From Zanthoxylum bungeanum (taxonomy: Eukaryota > Streptophyta > Magnoliopsida > Sapindales > Rutaceae), in assembly GCA_019454045.1 (NCBI GenBank), contig SKCR01037591.1:1-64000 (forward strand): a DNA stretch of 64,000 nt, given 5' to 3'. A program made the position numbers and the translations under genes. The notes under the pieces are model-generated. The model was given only the letters and a program-made list of their open reading frames with translations, did no database searches and had not been told where the DNA came from. Of the stretch, positions 47,192-60,475 are shown piece after piece (the first letter of the stretch is position 1; every line of letters starts with the position of its first letter).

Positions 47192-48983
47192 GTGATTTTT
47201 GCCACAAAAATTACCACTTTTGGCTTCCCATTTCTCGGTTTTCTTGACAGAAAACATAAGCATGAACTGCCCACCATGGGCGTGAGAGGAGAAAGAAATG
47301 GAGAGAGAGAGAGATAAATGTGTGATTGTTTTTGTTATATTTTCCAAAAACAAATACCAATTTTTCCAAAAACAAATACCAAATTTTTCCCTCCAAAAAC
47401 CAAAGCTATAAATGCCAACCACACACATCAACTCACATAAACTTCCATCAATCAATGAATAGTGACTAGCGTCAATCACTCAAAGTGAAAGACATCCATC
47501 ACTTGATTGACGAATGATGTGACGCTAGATGCGACTAGCGATTTGACGCTTGATTTGATTTATGTGCCGCATTCGAATTCGAAATGCGAATGCGCTCGCA
47601 AATAATCCCGGGCTCGGGTTCGCTAATTCCAAATTAACGAATTTTCCATTGCGTCGTAATTAAATCTAATTTAATTAAATAATTATGCCTAGCATAATTA
47701 CTATTCACGTCGCTAACGAATTAATTCTAAATTAATTCGTTCGCCCGAATTAAAATCAAATTTTAATTCCGCGTCGAAATCCAATTTCGTTTAATATATC
47801 GAATATATTAATTTATCGATTAATTCCAAATTAATCGTTATCTCTCTTTAAATGATATTTTATCCCAGATAAAATATCTCCGCAATTAATCCCAGATTAA
47901 TTTTCTCTCTCATCTAATTAATCCCAGATTAATTAAAGTGCGAGTCATACGTCATCGGTGAATCTTTGGGAAGCGACCCATGAGATCCCTGGATATGTTG
48001 GCAGTAAATTCGGTCGTCGGACTATCGCACACGTAAGTACCTCGTACTACGTTTATACCGATTTACAAGACAAGGTTGGCTTCTAGCAAAGCGTCATGCC
48101 TAGCCAATTCTCCATAATATCCTTACATGAATAAAGGATCTATATCAGGCGTAGTATACGTGGTATTGCGTATTTCTGTCCTGTATCGGATGATCACGTG
48201 CTAGGCCTGGGGCTGGAATTGTGTCTGCCCCGTACGAAGCACATGTCGGATGTCTGGTAACTAGTCTCTATAATCGGATAAACCTGACCTTGTCATTTTA
48301 TCCCGATGACTGCAGTACTTAAGAAGTACTAGTACCGTATCCTACATGACCATCATCTCCATATGACTGAAGTGATACTTCCGTCTTGACATCACACCCA
48401 ACACACTACGATTCTCAATACCCAGCATTGGCGTACACAGAACATGTTAAAGCCCTGGATGACCGCAACCAAAGTATATTGATTGTCGCAAGTATTAGCG
48501 GTGCAAGTCTCAGGTTAAAACCAAATACACCTACTCTGATTTCAGACTTCCATAGACACATAGTTATACTACGAATGGAATTCTGAGGGGTTCTATCCAT
48601 AGCGAAGCTGTTTCCCGTACCAACGGTAAAACACAGCCTCCTATTACACTTGCATGAGTATCCGATACCTAAATATATGAGAACTATATCGTTGTGCCCT
48701 CACAACGCGCACAAGTGTAATACTAGTCTTTTACGTATTTATCGATGTCCAATCTCGATAATACTCTGACTAGGGATATTTAATGATTTATCCTTCGTGG
48801 ACTGATACTGTCTCATATCATTCTCCGTCCAGGAACAAATCATATGGACCTCCTATCATTTATACATCTATGTGATATAATCACAAATGATAAGAGTGCA
48901 ATCTCCTTTGTCACATAGTTAATTTGTACAACAACATCATGATCTGTACAAATAGTGACGCTATGGGTCATAATTGTCCAACA
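47192..48983 (-). repeat. Copia 2, 3' LTR, proximal part
   Basis: It matches 55084-56877 throughout and begins on the minus strand with TGTTGGACAATTATGACC at 48983. A GA microsatellite near 47299 has its counterpart near 55195. It is continued by 40187-40467 beyond the guest. Confidence 0.92.
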
Positions 48984-48996
48984 ATCTCCCACTTGG
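48984..48996 (-). other. Copia 2 polypurine tract
   Basis: The minus strand reads CCAAGTGGGAGAT directly before TGTTGGACAA, the same tract as in Copia 1. Confidence 0.85.
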
Positions 48997-48999
48997 CCT

Positions 49000-51400
49000 A
49001 TAGCCAGTCACTCGAGTGTCTTACACCCGAACTATGTACGGTTGGCTCAAATTGCTGAGAAAAGACTTTCGTTAGCGAATTTTCATGATTATCGTCTGAT
49101 GCGATTTATTCGATCATCACATTGCCACGATGTATGATCCGAATGAATCAGATGAATATCGAAGTATGTATCTGGATCGTTGATGAGACCATTAATTCTT
49201 TAGTCTGCGCTGCAGCCTAGCTCAGCTGCTAACAAAATTATATCTAATCTAATTAGATTTGTTATCGACCCAAATGGCTTCTATTGCTGCCTCAGCTGCA
49301 TCAATATTCCGCATTTGTTGTTTATACGGTAAATCTTGCTTAGAAGATTTCCAGCTCACTGTTCCGTTATTCAAATTTTATAGTACCGTTTGCGACTTTA
49401 TAGTCTTTTTATCGGTTTAGGAAACTTACAGTAGTGATCCCAGTCACTTCAAGATTTCCATCTCCATCTTTTAAGACAGCATCCTTAGTTCTCTAAGATA
49501 CTAACAGATGTTCTTAACATCAATCCAGTGACTATCACTTGGATTGGCCTGTTTGTGAATCCATATGCTCAAAGCGTATGAGACACCAGGTCGCGTACAT
49601 TTTTCAATGTACGGTTTCTCGGAGAGTTTTATCGAAAGCCTAGCTTTCACACATTATTATGGGATATCATTTCCAAGAAATGACATATTATCATTATTTT
49701 ATAGGACAGCCACTGTCAGTGCGCTCCCACTAACCCTCTTATATACACAAGAATCATTTCGTTTTGAATTAATCATAAACTATTATGATTTCATCAAAAC
49801 GATAATTCCAAGAACCTATGCTTGCTTCAATCCAAACATGGATCGAATAACCCACAAACCTTATTTGCTTGTTATGGTACGACAAAATCGCCAGGATGTT
49901 GTAAACATCCTCCAAAAGGTTTCCTTTTCAGGAAAACGATTTTCCCGTTCAGCTGACATATTTCATACATGAAACATGCAGCTTTAGCAAGCATTATCCA
50001 AATGAATTTACCATGGCAACAGGTAAAAGGTTGAATCGAAATCAACACAATGTTGATAACGATACATTTCCGCTAAAAGCCTAGCTTTATACGTTGGTAT
50101 GTTGCCATCCATGTACGTCTTCCTTGAAGACTTATAAGTACCAATAGGCACAATGCCTTGCGGTAAATCAACTAGTTCTAAACATGTTGATATACATGGA
50201 ATCCATTTCGGACTCATGACACTTTGCCATAATTAGGGAGTCGATACCTTGTATCACTTCCTCATACATAGTCAGTTGGTATGCCTCAATAAGACTGACA
50301 TCTTTATGAGGTGAGATCAGAAACTCATACCCCAAGTTGTTTTCTGACTCTCTCCGATATACGCGGTTCTTGTGTATTCGAAGATTATTGGAATAGTTTC
50401 ATCCTTGATGAACTATCTGTGTTCCATTAAGATTCGGTGCCTGTAATAGTATACTACTCCGATTTTCATCGAGTTTTACTATCCTCCCACTTGCCACTGC
50501 ATGTAGGTATTCCTCTTAGGAAAACCGCATGGCGAGCAACAATTAAATTGTTCTCTTAGTGAGTTGTATAAGTACTATATTTATGCTATCCATAGGATAA
50601 CCTACAATTGACACTTATCCAATTTGGGTTTTATTTTGGTATCATCCAAACATATGCCTAGCATACCCAAATCTCCAGGAATGAGAAACCCGGTTTTTGT
50701 CCTGTTCATATCTAATATGAAATTTGTCAAACAGATTTTTATGGAACCTTATTCTAAATAAGTTATGCACTGTTAATGCTTATCCGTTGAAGGAAATGGT
50801 AGCTCAGAGCGACTCATGATTAACCTTATCATGTCCAACAAAATTCGATTACTCAGTTCGGACACACCGTCAAACTGACGTGTTCCGGGAGGAGTCCTCA
50901 TTGAAAGAATATTATACTCTTTCAAGTATATTAGAAACTTATTGCTTAAGTATTTTCATCATGGTCTAACCGCGATGATTTAATACTTTAGCGATCTGTT
51001 TGTCTATTTCGTGTCGAAACTTAAAAGTTTCCGATTTGTGTTCTTCAAAAGAAACATATAACCATAACGCAATGCCACATCCGTAAAGGTCACGAAATAT
51101 TCATATCCATTTCTATCTAGCTAGACATGGGCCCACTGGCTTCACTATGAACTAGGGCTAACAGATTGGTGGCATTTACACTTTTACCAAGTAAATAGTG
51201 TTTTAGGCACTTTGCCCAATAAACTAGATTCGTAGACTCTATTTGATTGGAATCAAATTAGTCCTAGTACCCACTCTTCGAAAGTGTGGATATACGATTC
51301 TTGTTTAATTGTGTCCCAGACTACAATGCCACAAATTAGTTTCTTCTGATCAAATCAGTTTGAGCTATTGTTTGTCATTTTATACGTTTGAGATTTTATT
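49000..51400 (-). pseudogene. Copia 2 pol relic: integrase, reverse transcriptase, RNase H traces
   Basis: Read on the minus strand from about 51300, fragments of pre-integrase and integrase appear (CLKHYLLGKSVNATNLLALV, then GYEYFVTFTDVALRYGYMFL). The RT start is in 50008-50217 (LELVDLPQGIVPIGT, NIPTYKARLLAE, VDFDSTF). Then come SWNYRFDE, KRVSGSALTVAVL and GNDIP around 49600-49820, equivalent to the run-up to the YVDD box, which itself is destroyed. RNase H and the C-terminal end are barely recognisable toward 49020. Stops occur every few dozen codons. The matches are to the same Copia lineage as element 1, and nothing here could be translated into a working enzyme. Confidence 0.8.
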
Positions 51401-54400
51401 TATATTCAAAATATAAATTCTGTTATTCACATCTAATGTGTTTATCTCAATATCATCTTTATATAATAACACTTCAGTGTTCTAGAATATAAAGGTTCAC
51501 CCGCAGCGGGTTAAACACTGATATAGAGATAATGTTTATAGTCAAACTAGTTACATTATAACAGTTTCCTAATTTAAGTACACACCCGAAGGTAGTTCCT
51601 AAAATTAGGTATCTACGGTTGAAACAACGATTTTCGTCCCGTTTCCTATTCGCAGATAAATCTCTATTGAAGTCAGTATCATGCTCATAGCAGATTCTGA
51701 ACATCAATACATATATTTTATGTACCACACTAAGTATTTAAAATCCAATTTTAATACTAGTAGTGAACATATTTATGACAAACATATTTGAAGTCAGAGC
51801 CTTGTTCGTCTTCAATTCCTTCATGTCTGCTTTGTCCAACGGCAGTCACACTTCCGCGATCTCGTTTGCCATAATTAGTCAGACATTTTGGGATATGTCA
51901 TTTATCTTCCCAGAATACTATAATGATTTTGCCTTTGCCTATTGCAAATTTTGACTTTATCTTCTTGAGAATAGTCATTAACCCTCCAAGAGTTATTATT
52001 GCAATTAAGTACTTCTAAAATCTAAGTATAGATTTATGAAGATCCTTCAATTTCTTTATCATACTTTAAGGATCTAATCCTTAGTTCTGATTCAGAAATT
52101 AAGGAGTCTACTGCGACAAGCTTAATGGATTAAGCACTAAAGTTATCATCACATAAATTTCCAAAGATTATGCTCTACTATTTGCTTAACTTCGGGCTTA
52201 TGCCTAATATGTTATTTTATCATATAAAGTAACTTATTAGTTTCCAGGACCATCCTGAAATAATTCTCAATTTTGAAATTTAAACCATTTAAATACATTT
52301 TCCACAGGATTATGTTTTAAATGTCAATCTTTCAATTATATATTGATTCTAATAGTCCAACTATTTAATCAACGATATATGTACTATTTATTACAATGAT
52401 TACAATAGTCCAACTATTTAATCAACTATAATTTAATAGATTAAAATCAATTATATTGATTACTATAATCCAATTATAAAATCAACTATAAATGAATAGT
52501 TTGAATATAGTCCAACTATTTATTAAAACATCGATTTAAATATTAGTCCAACTAACATTTAATTTATTTGACGAATGATATTTGTGATTGAACGCGTATG
52601 ACAAGTAATTAAACGAATATTGAAAATTCAATTCTTGCCTCCCACTATTTTTCGGCGAGCCTCTAACCCTCTGTTGAGTACTCGGGAAACCGTGTTTCCT
52701 AGTGGGCTAGGATCCCGTTAAATATCACACAATCTTGACTTTGGCCAACAAATTGTATGATAATTAACTAGGTAGATCTCTAAGATCGATTGGATCCAAT
52801 CCAATTCCTAGATCCTGTGGGGGACATCCAAGTCCGAAACATATATCTTATATATGCCAATACATCCAATGTATTACCTAACCTTTTTCTTCTGAATCAA
52901 CTAAGCCTTAGCTTTGGCACAACAAACTTAGTGATCTCAGTTAAGCGCGACCCATTGACCATGGAAAGCTTCGTAATCAATGTCGATGGACAAGAAATGG
53001 TCTTGACTTTGGCCAACAAACCACAACTTGGACAAGACACCGATATGGAACAAAGCTCTCGTGATTCAAACACATCCTCGACGGACAAAGGCCTTGACTT
53101 TGGCCAACAAGCCAATGCCAGTCTCGGATCTTGAGTGAGAATCACTCAATGGAAGGAAAAACCCTTAATATTTTGCGAGGGTTTTTCGAGTGCAAATTGG
53201 CAACCAATTGATTATCTTTGCTTTCTAAACACATAATAAAGCGCATATGAATAAAATAATAATGATATGCGGATGGATACTTTACACATTGATCCTAGAT
53301 CAAATCTCTCCATTTCTCTCTCCCGCTAGCACATGTATTACTTCTACCCGTTACACTACACTTCTAAAAAAACCTCATTTATATTGAGGGGAATATGTGA
53401 GAAGAGAATACAAAGAATAAGGAGGTAATAAGGCTGGACACGCAGGTCCAATTAATAAATCAAATTTATTACAACAATTTCTAAAATTGTCCCACCCATC
53501 TAATATCCATCCGATATACATTATTCATGCATCGCAACCATGTATTCACGCAAGCATGTTATCAATCAATCTAATCAAATTAATTAATCTGATAATTAGT
53601 GATCATCCAATGTTCAAACAACGATTTGATTTTGCTCGAGTCAAACTCGTTTTGCGAATAAGTACTCAAAGTACGAATTCTCGAATTAAATTAAACTACA
53701 TCATTAATTCCAATTTAATATGCATTCAATTCTAATTCGCTTATTTAATTCAAAATTAAATACTACACTTTATTAACGAACCTTTACGACTTAAATTCCA
53801 AATTTAATCGTTACGGGTCTCAAAGCCCGATTAACGTCCAACGTCAATTTAATTAAAGTCTAATGGGCTTTTAATTAATTTCTTAAGGCGTGGAGTTTTG
53901 GTCAACTCGGGTCAAACCGAATAACCAAAATCCAATCCGGGAATTACCCCATAAGCCCAGAAATCAATTTAGGCCCATTAGGCCCAATTAAACTTTAAAA
54001 GTCTATTAAGTCACATTTGGGCTTTATGGAGGCGGTTTTGGGCTCAATTAGATCCAATCCATTTGGCCTAAACCCAACTTAGTACAACTAAGCCCAATAA
54101 GCCCATTTACAACATAACAAGCCCAAATCCAATTTTAAGGCCCAATTAATTACATACAAAAAATCCAATTTCACATTTAATTAACCTAAAGTGTATTTCA
54201 TGATTAATCACCCAAATTAACATTTCTAAAACATCAATTTATACAATTAATCATGCTCATTTTCATCATCACATGTCCAACACATTTTGATTAAAATAAA
54301 ACCCAATTACATGTTATAAGCTCTCGACAATGGAGGGGATTTTGTGTCCGATTCGGTTTCAATCCAATTAAATCGACAATCGACATTAAATCAACATCCT

Positions 54401-54786
54401 CAATCGTTTCAAGTCATCCATGATCAATGAAACAAAAAAATCACCAAGACACTTAGGGCTATACTCTCTCGGCTTTTAGGGTTTATTATGCCAAATTACA
54501 ATCCAATCTAATTGAATCAATTCAACATTAAATAAACATTCCCTAATGATTTCCAACACATCTAATAAATCAAAAAATCAAAATTCCAAGACATTTATGA
54601 TCATCAACCATTCGGCCAACACATCTTTTTTTGGGGAAAATTATTCCAAATCAATTTTCTTGAAATTGATCAAATCAAACTTCAATCCAACATGTTTTAA
54701 GCATACTCGATCATCCAATTCAACCAAATCATGCTTGAAAACACTTTACCCAAAATTTAAGCCCTAAACTTTTTCATGCTCAACCT
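51401..54786 (-). other. Copia 2 gag region remnant and leader
   Basis: No gag motif could be recognised with confidence. The 18-mer CTTGACTTTGGCCAACAA occurs at 52735, 53002 and 53093. The open stretch 52790-53134 lies antisense to the element and contains two of these repeats. From about 53800 the text is rich in GGGCY words of leader type, leading to the PBS. Confidence 0.45.
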
Positions 54787-54800
54787 TGCTCTAGATGCCA
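54787..54800 (-). other. Copia 2 primer-binding site (decayed)
   Basis: The minus strand reads TGGCATCTAGAGCAAGG next to the 5' LTR end, close to the TGGTATCAGAGC initiator-Met tRNA site of plant Copia elements but with a C for T and an extra T. Confidence 0.6.
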
Positions 54801-54801
54801 T

Positions 54802-56877
54802 TATTGGTTTCTATTAAGGTCCCAAGATCATAAACAAGCTTGAAACATGTGTGAATACTAATCAACGAAGTTGCGGAATACTCACATCGATCGGTTGAGC
54901 GACGCGACAATGAACAAAACTCCAAATTCTGCTCACTGCAGCTCACGGCAGTGGACTGCTCCAAGCTCACTGGTTTCGGCTTCAAGCTTCAAGAATCCAA
55001 GCTCCAAGCTTCATCGAACGATTCCCGGCTCATGGGTGGACTTCCCTATCACCTTCGCATGTCTCTCGGAGTGCTAGCTCTTGTGATTTTTGCCACAAAA
55101 ATCACCACTTTTGGCTTCCCATTGCTCGATTTTCTTGACAGAAAACAGAAGCTTGAACGGCCCACCATGGGCGTGAGAGGAGAAAGAAATGGAGGAGAGA
55201 GAGAGAGAGAGATAAATATGTGATTGTTTTTGTTAAGCAAAAAATGGTAATATATTTTCCAAAAATAAATACCAAATTTTTCCATCCAAAAACCAAAGCC
55301 ATAAATGCCAACCACACACATCAACTCACATAAACTTCCATCAATCAATGAATAGTGACTAGCGTCAATCACTCAAGTGAAAGACATCCATCACTTGATT
55401 GACGAATGATGTGACGCTAGATGCGACTAGCGATTTGACGCTTGATTTGATTTGTGTGCCGCACTCGAATTCGAAATGCGAATGCGCTCGCAAATAATCC
55501 CGGGCTCGGGTTCGCTAATTCCAAATTAACGAATTTTCCGTTGCGTCGTAATTAAATCTAATTTAATTAAATAATTATGCCTAGCATAATTACTATTCAC
55601 GTCGCTAACGAATTAATTCTAAATTAATTCGTTCGCCCGAATTAAAATCAAATTTTAATTCCGCGTCGAAATCCAATTCGTTTAATATATCGAATATATT
55701 AATTTATCGATTAATTCCAAATTAATCGTTATCTCTCTTTAAATGATATTTTATCCCAGATAAAATATCTCCGCAATTAATCCCAGATTAATTTTCTCTC
55801 TCATCTAATTAATCCCAGATTAATTAAAGTGCGAGTCATACGTCATCGGTGAATCTTTGGGAAGCGACCCTTGAGATCCCCGGATATGTTGGCAGTAAAT
55901 TCGGTCGTCGGACTATCCGCACACGTAAGTACCTCGTACTACGTTTATACCGATTTACAAGACAAGGTTGGCTTCTAGCAAAGCGTCATGCCTAGCCAAT
56001 TCTCCAGAAATATCCTTACAGGAATAAATGATCTATATCAGGCGTAGTATACGTGGTATTGTGTATTTCTGTCCAGTATCGGATGATCACGTGCTAGGCC
56101 TGGGGCTGGAATTGTGTCTGCCCCGTACGAAGCACATGTCGGATGTCTGGTAACTAGTCTCTATAATCGGATAAACTTGACCTTGTCATTTAATCCTGAT
56201 GACTGCAGTACTTAAGAGTACTAGTACCGTATCCTACGTGACCATCATCTCCATATGACTGCAGTGATACTTCCGTCTTTACATCACACCCAACACAATA
56301 CGATTCTCAATATACCCAACATTGGCGTACACAGAACCTGTTAAAGCCCTGGACGACCGCAACCAAAATATATTGATTGTCGCAAGTATTAGCGGTGCAA
56401 GTCTCAGGTTAAGACCAAATACACCTACCCTGATTTCAGACTTCCATAGACACATAGTCATACTACCAATGGAATTCCGAGGGGTTCTATCCAGAGCGAA
56501 GCTGTTTCCCGTACCATCGGTAAAACACAACCTCCTATTACACTTGCATGAATTTCCTATACCCAAATATATGAGAACTATGTTGTTGTGCCCTCACAAC
56601 GCGCACAAGTGTAATACTAGTCTTTTACGTATTTATCGATGTCCAATCTTGATAATACTCTGACTAGGGATATTTAATGATTTATCCTTCGTGGACTGAT
56701 ACTGTCTCATATCATTCTCCGTCCATGAACAAATCATAGGGACCTCCTATCATTTATACATCTAGGTGATCTAATCACAAATGATAAGAGTGCAATCTTC
56801 TTTGTCACATAGTTAATTTGTACAACAACACCATGATCTGTACAAATAGTGACGCTATGGGTCATAATTGTCCAACA
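54802..56877 (-). repeat. Copia 2, 5' LTR
   Basis: The uninterrupted LTR copy. At 55079-55083 the single CTCTT within GCTAGCTCTTGTGATTTTTG shows the target as it was before the gag-only element entered the partner LTR. The inner terminal dinucleotide is TA for TG at 54802. Confidence 0.92.
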
Positions 56878-56882
56878 GGTTG

Positions 56883-58638
56883 CCCTAAGATAGTCTATAA
56901 CTTATGTAAAAAACGTTAGAATATAAATTAGCGTAAAAGTTAATTTCATGTTGTGAGATTATGATTTTGTAAGTGTTAACACCAGCGTTAAAGAACGCGT
57001 TTGGTGGAGCATTTTAACGCTAATAAAACGCTTCATCAAACAGAGCCAAATTTTTTTTTCTTTTCACTTTTTATTATAGAGTTAACAATTGTAACATGTT
57101 TCATTATTGTGGTAATTATTTAAAAATGATTTTCAATATATTTAATTATTGTATAAATCATTTATAGTGTAAAGCAGTGTTTGATAATGATCAATAATAG
57201 CTTAAGGTGCATAGGATCGAATTGTGATGCATAAAATGGAATAAAAATTGAATTTGGGCATTTTTAGCCAATAGTAGTTTGGTTAACCGATTCGGCTAAT
57301 CGGTTAACCGATTGTTCTAGAGGTGAAAATTCGAATTTCAAATTTCTTGCAAACTCATCTTCATAAGTTCGAATTTTAGACTCATTTCACCAATCTCAAT
57401 CCATCTTAAATCTATTTAGGATTTTGATAAAACTTTAAGGATAAATCATGGGCTTGAAATTCATTTTCAAACTCATGATATAATCATATAAGGATCATAT
57501 CATTTGATGTCTATATAAAGAGGTCATTTAGTGTTTTTTATGGTTACATCTCTCTTGAGAAAAAAAAAGCTACAAAAATTGATTGTTTTGCTGAGCATTT
57601 AGAGCTCTCTAGTATTCATTCTTCATAAAACATAGATAATAATTCCATACACAAAAGAAGTAGAATCCGCATGTGAACGAGGCCCGTACGAGGCTAAGTG
57701 TGTTAGGTATTTGTTGATTGAAAGAGTCAGATATAATTATTAACATCTTCTTACCATACTCAACCTTTTGCCATCCCTAGAAGAGTTATTATTCACACGT
57801 TACTGTAATAAAGTATTGTTCATGACATTTTAGTGTTCAAATGTGAATATTACCTCTAGAATGTAGTTTCAGACGCACTTCACATGTAAGCTCTTTAGAA
57901 GGTGATGAGAGCGTTGTTTCGCATGCAATTCAAACGCGAAAATCTCTAAAGCTTTCAATGTCTCTAAGAACATCTCGAAACAATACAACTCAGTTAGACA
58001 TATTTTGACATGAAATTCGCCAGCATTTCAATCTCAACAAACTCCTCATTTAGCATTCCATGACAAAACCACTTAATCCATGAGATTAAGGTAATAGACA
58101 AAATAAAACCATGTCTGATTCTTGCATGACATTAATTCAATCTTTGATCATGGAGACATAAAATTACAGTCGCTAAGGGTGTTATTTAGACAGTAGTATA
58201 GTACATAAGGTCATTTAGTAACATAATCACGATATTTTTTTTTGGAAACGCTGAAAACCTTGTTGTCAAATTACCTGAACCGGTTTAAGCAGAGTAAGTA
58301 AAATCCTTGGTTGTCCCAGACTATTACAAGAAACACACCTCCTTAATTCAGATCCATGACCTAAAGATTAGATCGTAAGCCCTACACTACGATTCATGAT
58401 GTTGCTATTAACTATATTTGATAATTTAGATTCACTATGTTCTCGTTTACATTAAGATACACTGTTAGTATGTTTGTGTTTGTACTCCTATTAGAACTTC
58501 AAAGTCCCTTGTTGTGTCCAAGCACACTCACCCAAAACGGGCACCGACCCTCACGGTTTTATTCTGATTATGGTAGCCCAATTCCAAACCCTTATCTAAT
58601 CGTGTCTTTTTGGTTAAGAGAGTTCATCCTTTATAAGC
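56883..58638. other. Intergenic, repeat-rich
   Basis: No gene was recognised. At 56995-57045 an imperfect inverted repeat (GTTTGGTGGAGC and GCTTCATCAAAC) ends in AAACAGAGCC and may be a small transposon end. At 57298-57313 lies a 16-base perfect palindrome. The stretch 57540-57720 looks like an LTR end of a Copia element but has no partner. A T-run at 58232 followed by CCTTGTTGTCAAATTACCTG may be a minus-strand retroposon tail. Confidence 0.4.
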
Positions 58639-58643
58639 ACATC

Positions 58644-59547
58644 TGATAGAAACCTGCCTGGAATAAAGCCAAGCAAACCCCTCCACGTGTTCTAAGCCCC
58701 AAGAACCGCGAATCTTGATTTTGTAAGAACAAAATCCTTCCAAGATCAAGTCCAACCCTTAAGGAACATTGCCCTTAAAAACCTTTCTTTATTTCTTTGG
58801 AGAATCCTGAACAGCGATACAGCGCCACAACGCTTGCCACACGTTGATAAGCTTTTGTTCCGTAAAACCAAGGAAGAATCCACTCCCTCAAGATGACACA
58901 AGTCAATTTGTTTTGTAAAAAGATATATTATTGGTTAATTATCCATTACAATGAATAATGCCCCTTTAAATAGGTGGCTAACCCTAATTCTACCAAAATA
59001 TAATAAAACCCTAATAAAATACTGAAATTTCGTCCATGGGCTTTTTAATTTAATTAATGTTCAGCCCAACACTTAAACAACACATAACTTAAAAAAGATA
59101 TAAAATATAAAAACTATAGGGATACATTACGTCCTCATTTAGACCATGAAGGAATCTGAACTGGACTTTGATGAAAACTTAAAGGTTGTAGAGCTACGAG
59201 TTCTCTTTCCAATGCAACTTGAATCACCAAAATCGGACATCAGACGAGAAAGTTACGTCCAAAATACGAAGACTGCGTAAATCCCGCCACTGCTAATGCA
59301 CCATTCGGAAATAAAGCCCAAAATCAATCAAGGCAAGCCCATGCACGTCCTAGACCCATTCCAATATTGCTTTAGACATAATAAAGCCTTCACATAATGT
59401 CTCATGCATGGACCAAACTCCGGAACCCAGGGAATCTTTCAAATCCACCAAAATGACCCAAATACACCAATTTGACCAAGCCATGCAATCAGCCACAACT
59501 TCAAGTTAACTTGGCCCAACAAACAGAGCTCATTCTGGATCACATCA
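58644..59547 (-). repeat. LTR A (supernumerary)
   Basis: It starts TGATAGAAACC and ends GATCACATCA on the plus strand. It lies tandem to LTR B, separated only by TTAT, whose first two bases match the first bases after LTR B. Confidence 0.92.
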
Positions 59548-59551
59548 TTAT

Positions 59552-60461
59552 TGATAGAAACCTGCCTGGAATAAAGCCAAGCAACCCCTCCACGTGTTCT
59601 AAGCCCCAAGAACCGCGAATCTTGATTTTGTAAGAACAAAATCCTTCCAAGATCAAGTCCAACCCTTAAGGAACATTGCCCTTAAAAACCTTTCTTTATT
59701 TCTTTGGAGAATCCTGAACACAGCGATACAGCGCCACAACGCTTGCCACACGTTGATAAGCTTTTGTTCCGTAAAACCAAGGAAGAATCCACTCCCTCAA
59801 GATGACACAAGTCAATTTGTTTTGTAAAAAGATATATTATTGGTTAATTATCCATTACAATGAATAATGCCCCTTTAAATAGGTGGCTAACCCTAATTCT
59901 ACCAAAATATAATAAAACCCTAATAAAATACTTGAAAATTTCGTCCATGGGCTTTTTAATTTAATTAATGTTCAGCCCAACACTTAAACAACACATAACT
60001 TAAAAAAGATATAAAATATAAAAACTATAGGGATACATTACGTCCTCATTTAGACCATGAAGGAATCTGAACTGGACTTTGATGAAAACTTAAAAGTTGT
60101 AGAGCTACGAGTTCTCTTTCCAATGCAACTTGAATCACCAAAATCGGACATCAGACGAGAAAGTTACGTCCAAAATACGAAGACTGCGTAAATCCCGCCA
60201 CTGCTGCAATGCACCATTCGGAAATAAAGCCCAAAATCAATCAAGGCAGCCCATGCACGTCCTAGACCCATTCCAATATTGCTTTAGACATAATAAAGCC
60301 TTCACATAATGTCTCATGCATGGACCAAACTCCGGAACCCAGGGAATCTTCCAAATCCACCAAAATGACCCAAATACACCAATTTGACCAAGCCATGCAA
60401 TCAGCCACACAACTTCAAGTTAACTTGGCCCAACAAACAGAGCTCATTCTGGATCACATCA
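59552..60461 (-). repeat. LTR B (3' LTR)
   Basis: It is nearly identical to A and C. It is followed on the plus strand by TTCTGCCTCTCTTG, which is CAAGAGAGGCAGAA on the sense strand, a polypurine tract at 60462-60475. Confidence 0.92.
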
Positions 60462-60475
60462 TTCTGCCTCTCTTG

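Larger units (their letters stand above)
40187..56877 (-). mobile_element. Ty1/copia retrotransposon 2, with nested gag-only element
   Basis: The element starts at 56877 on the minus strand (TGTTGGACAATTATGACC) and ends at 40187, flanked by a perfect GGTTG duplication (40182-40186, 56878-56882). 5' LTR 54802-56877 (2076 bp); 3' LTR 40187-48983, which is 2073 bp once the guest (40468-47186) and one CTCTT copy are removed. PBS and PPT are at the expected places. The 5.8-kb interior has a pol relic and a long leader, all frames being broken. The LTRs are clearly more alike than those of Copia 1, so it is younger. It would need proteins from another element to move. Confidence 0.9.

Noticed and set aside
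52790..53134. 114-codon open frame on the plus strand
   Set aside because: Antisense to Copia 2 in its leader region, contains the repeated 18-mer, and resembles no protein.
58230..58420. Possible second SINE with poly-T start (minus strand)
   Set aside because: No convincing A and B boxes and no flanking duplication found. Mentioned only in the intergenic description.
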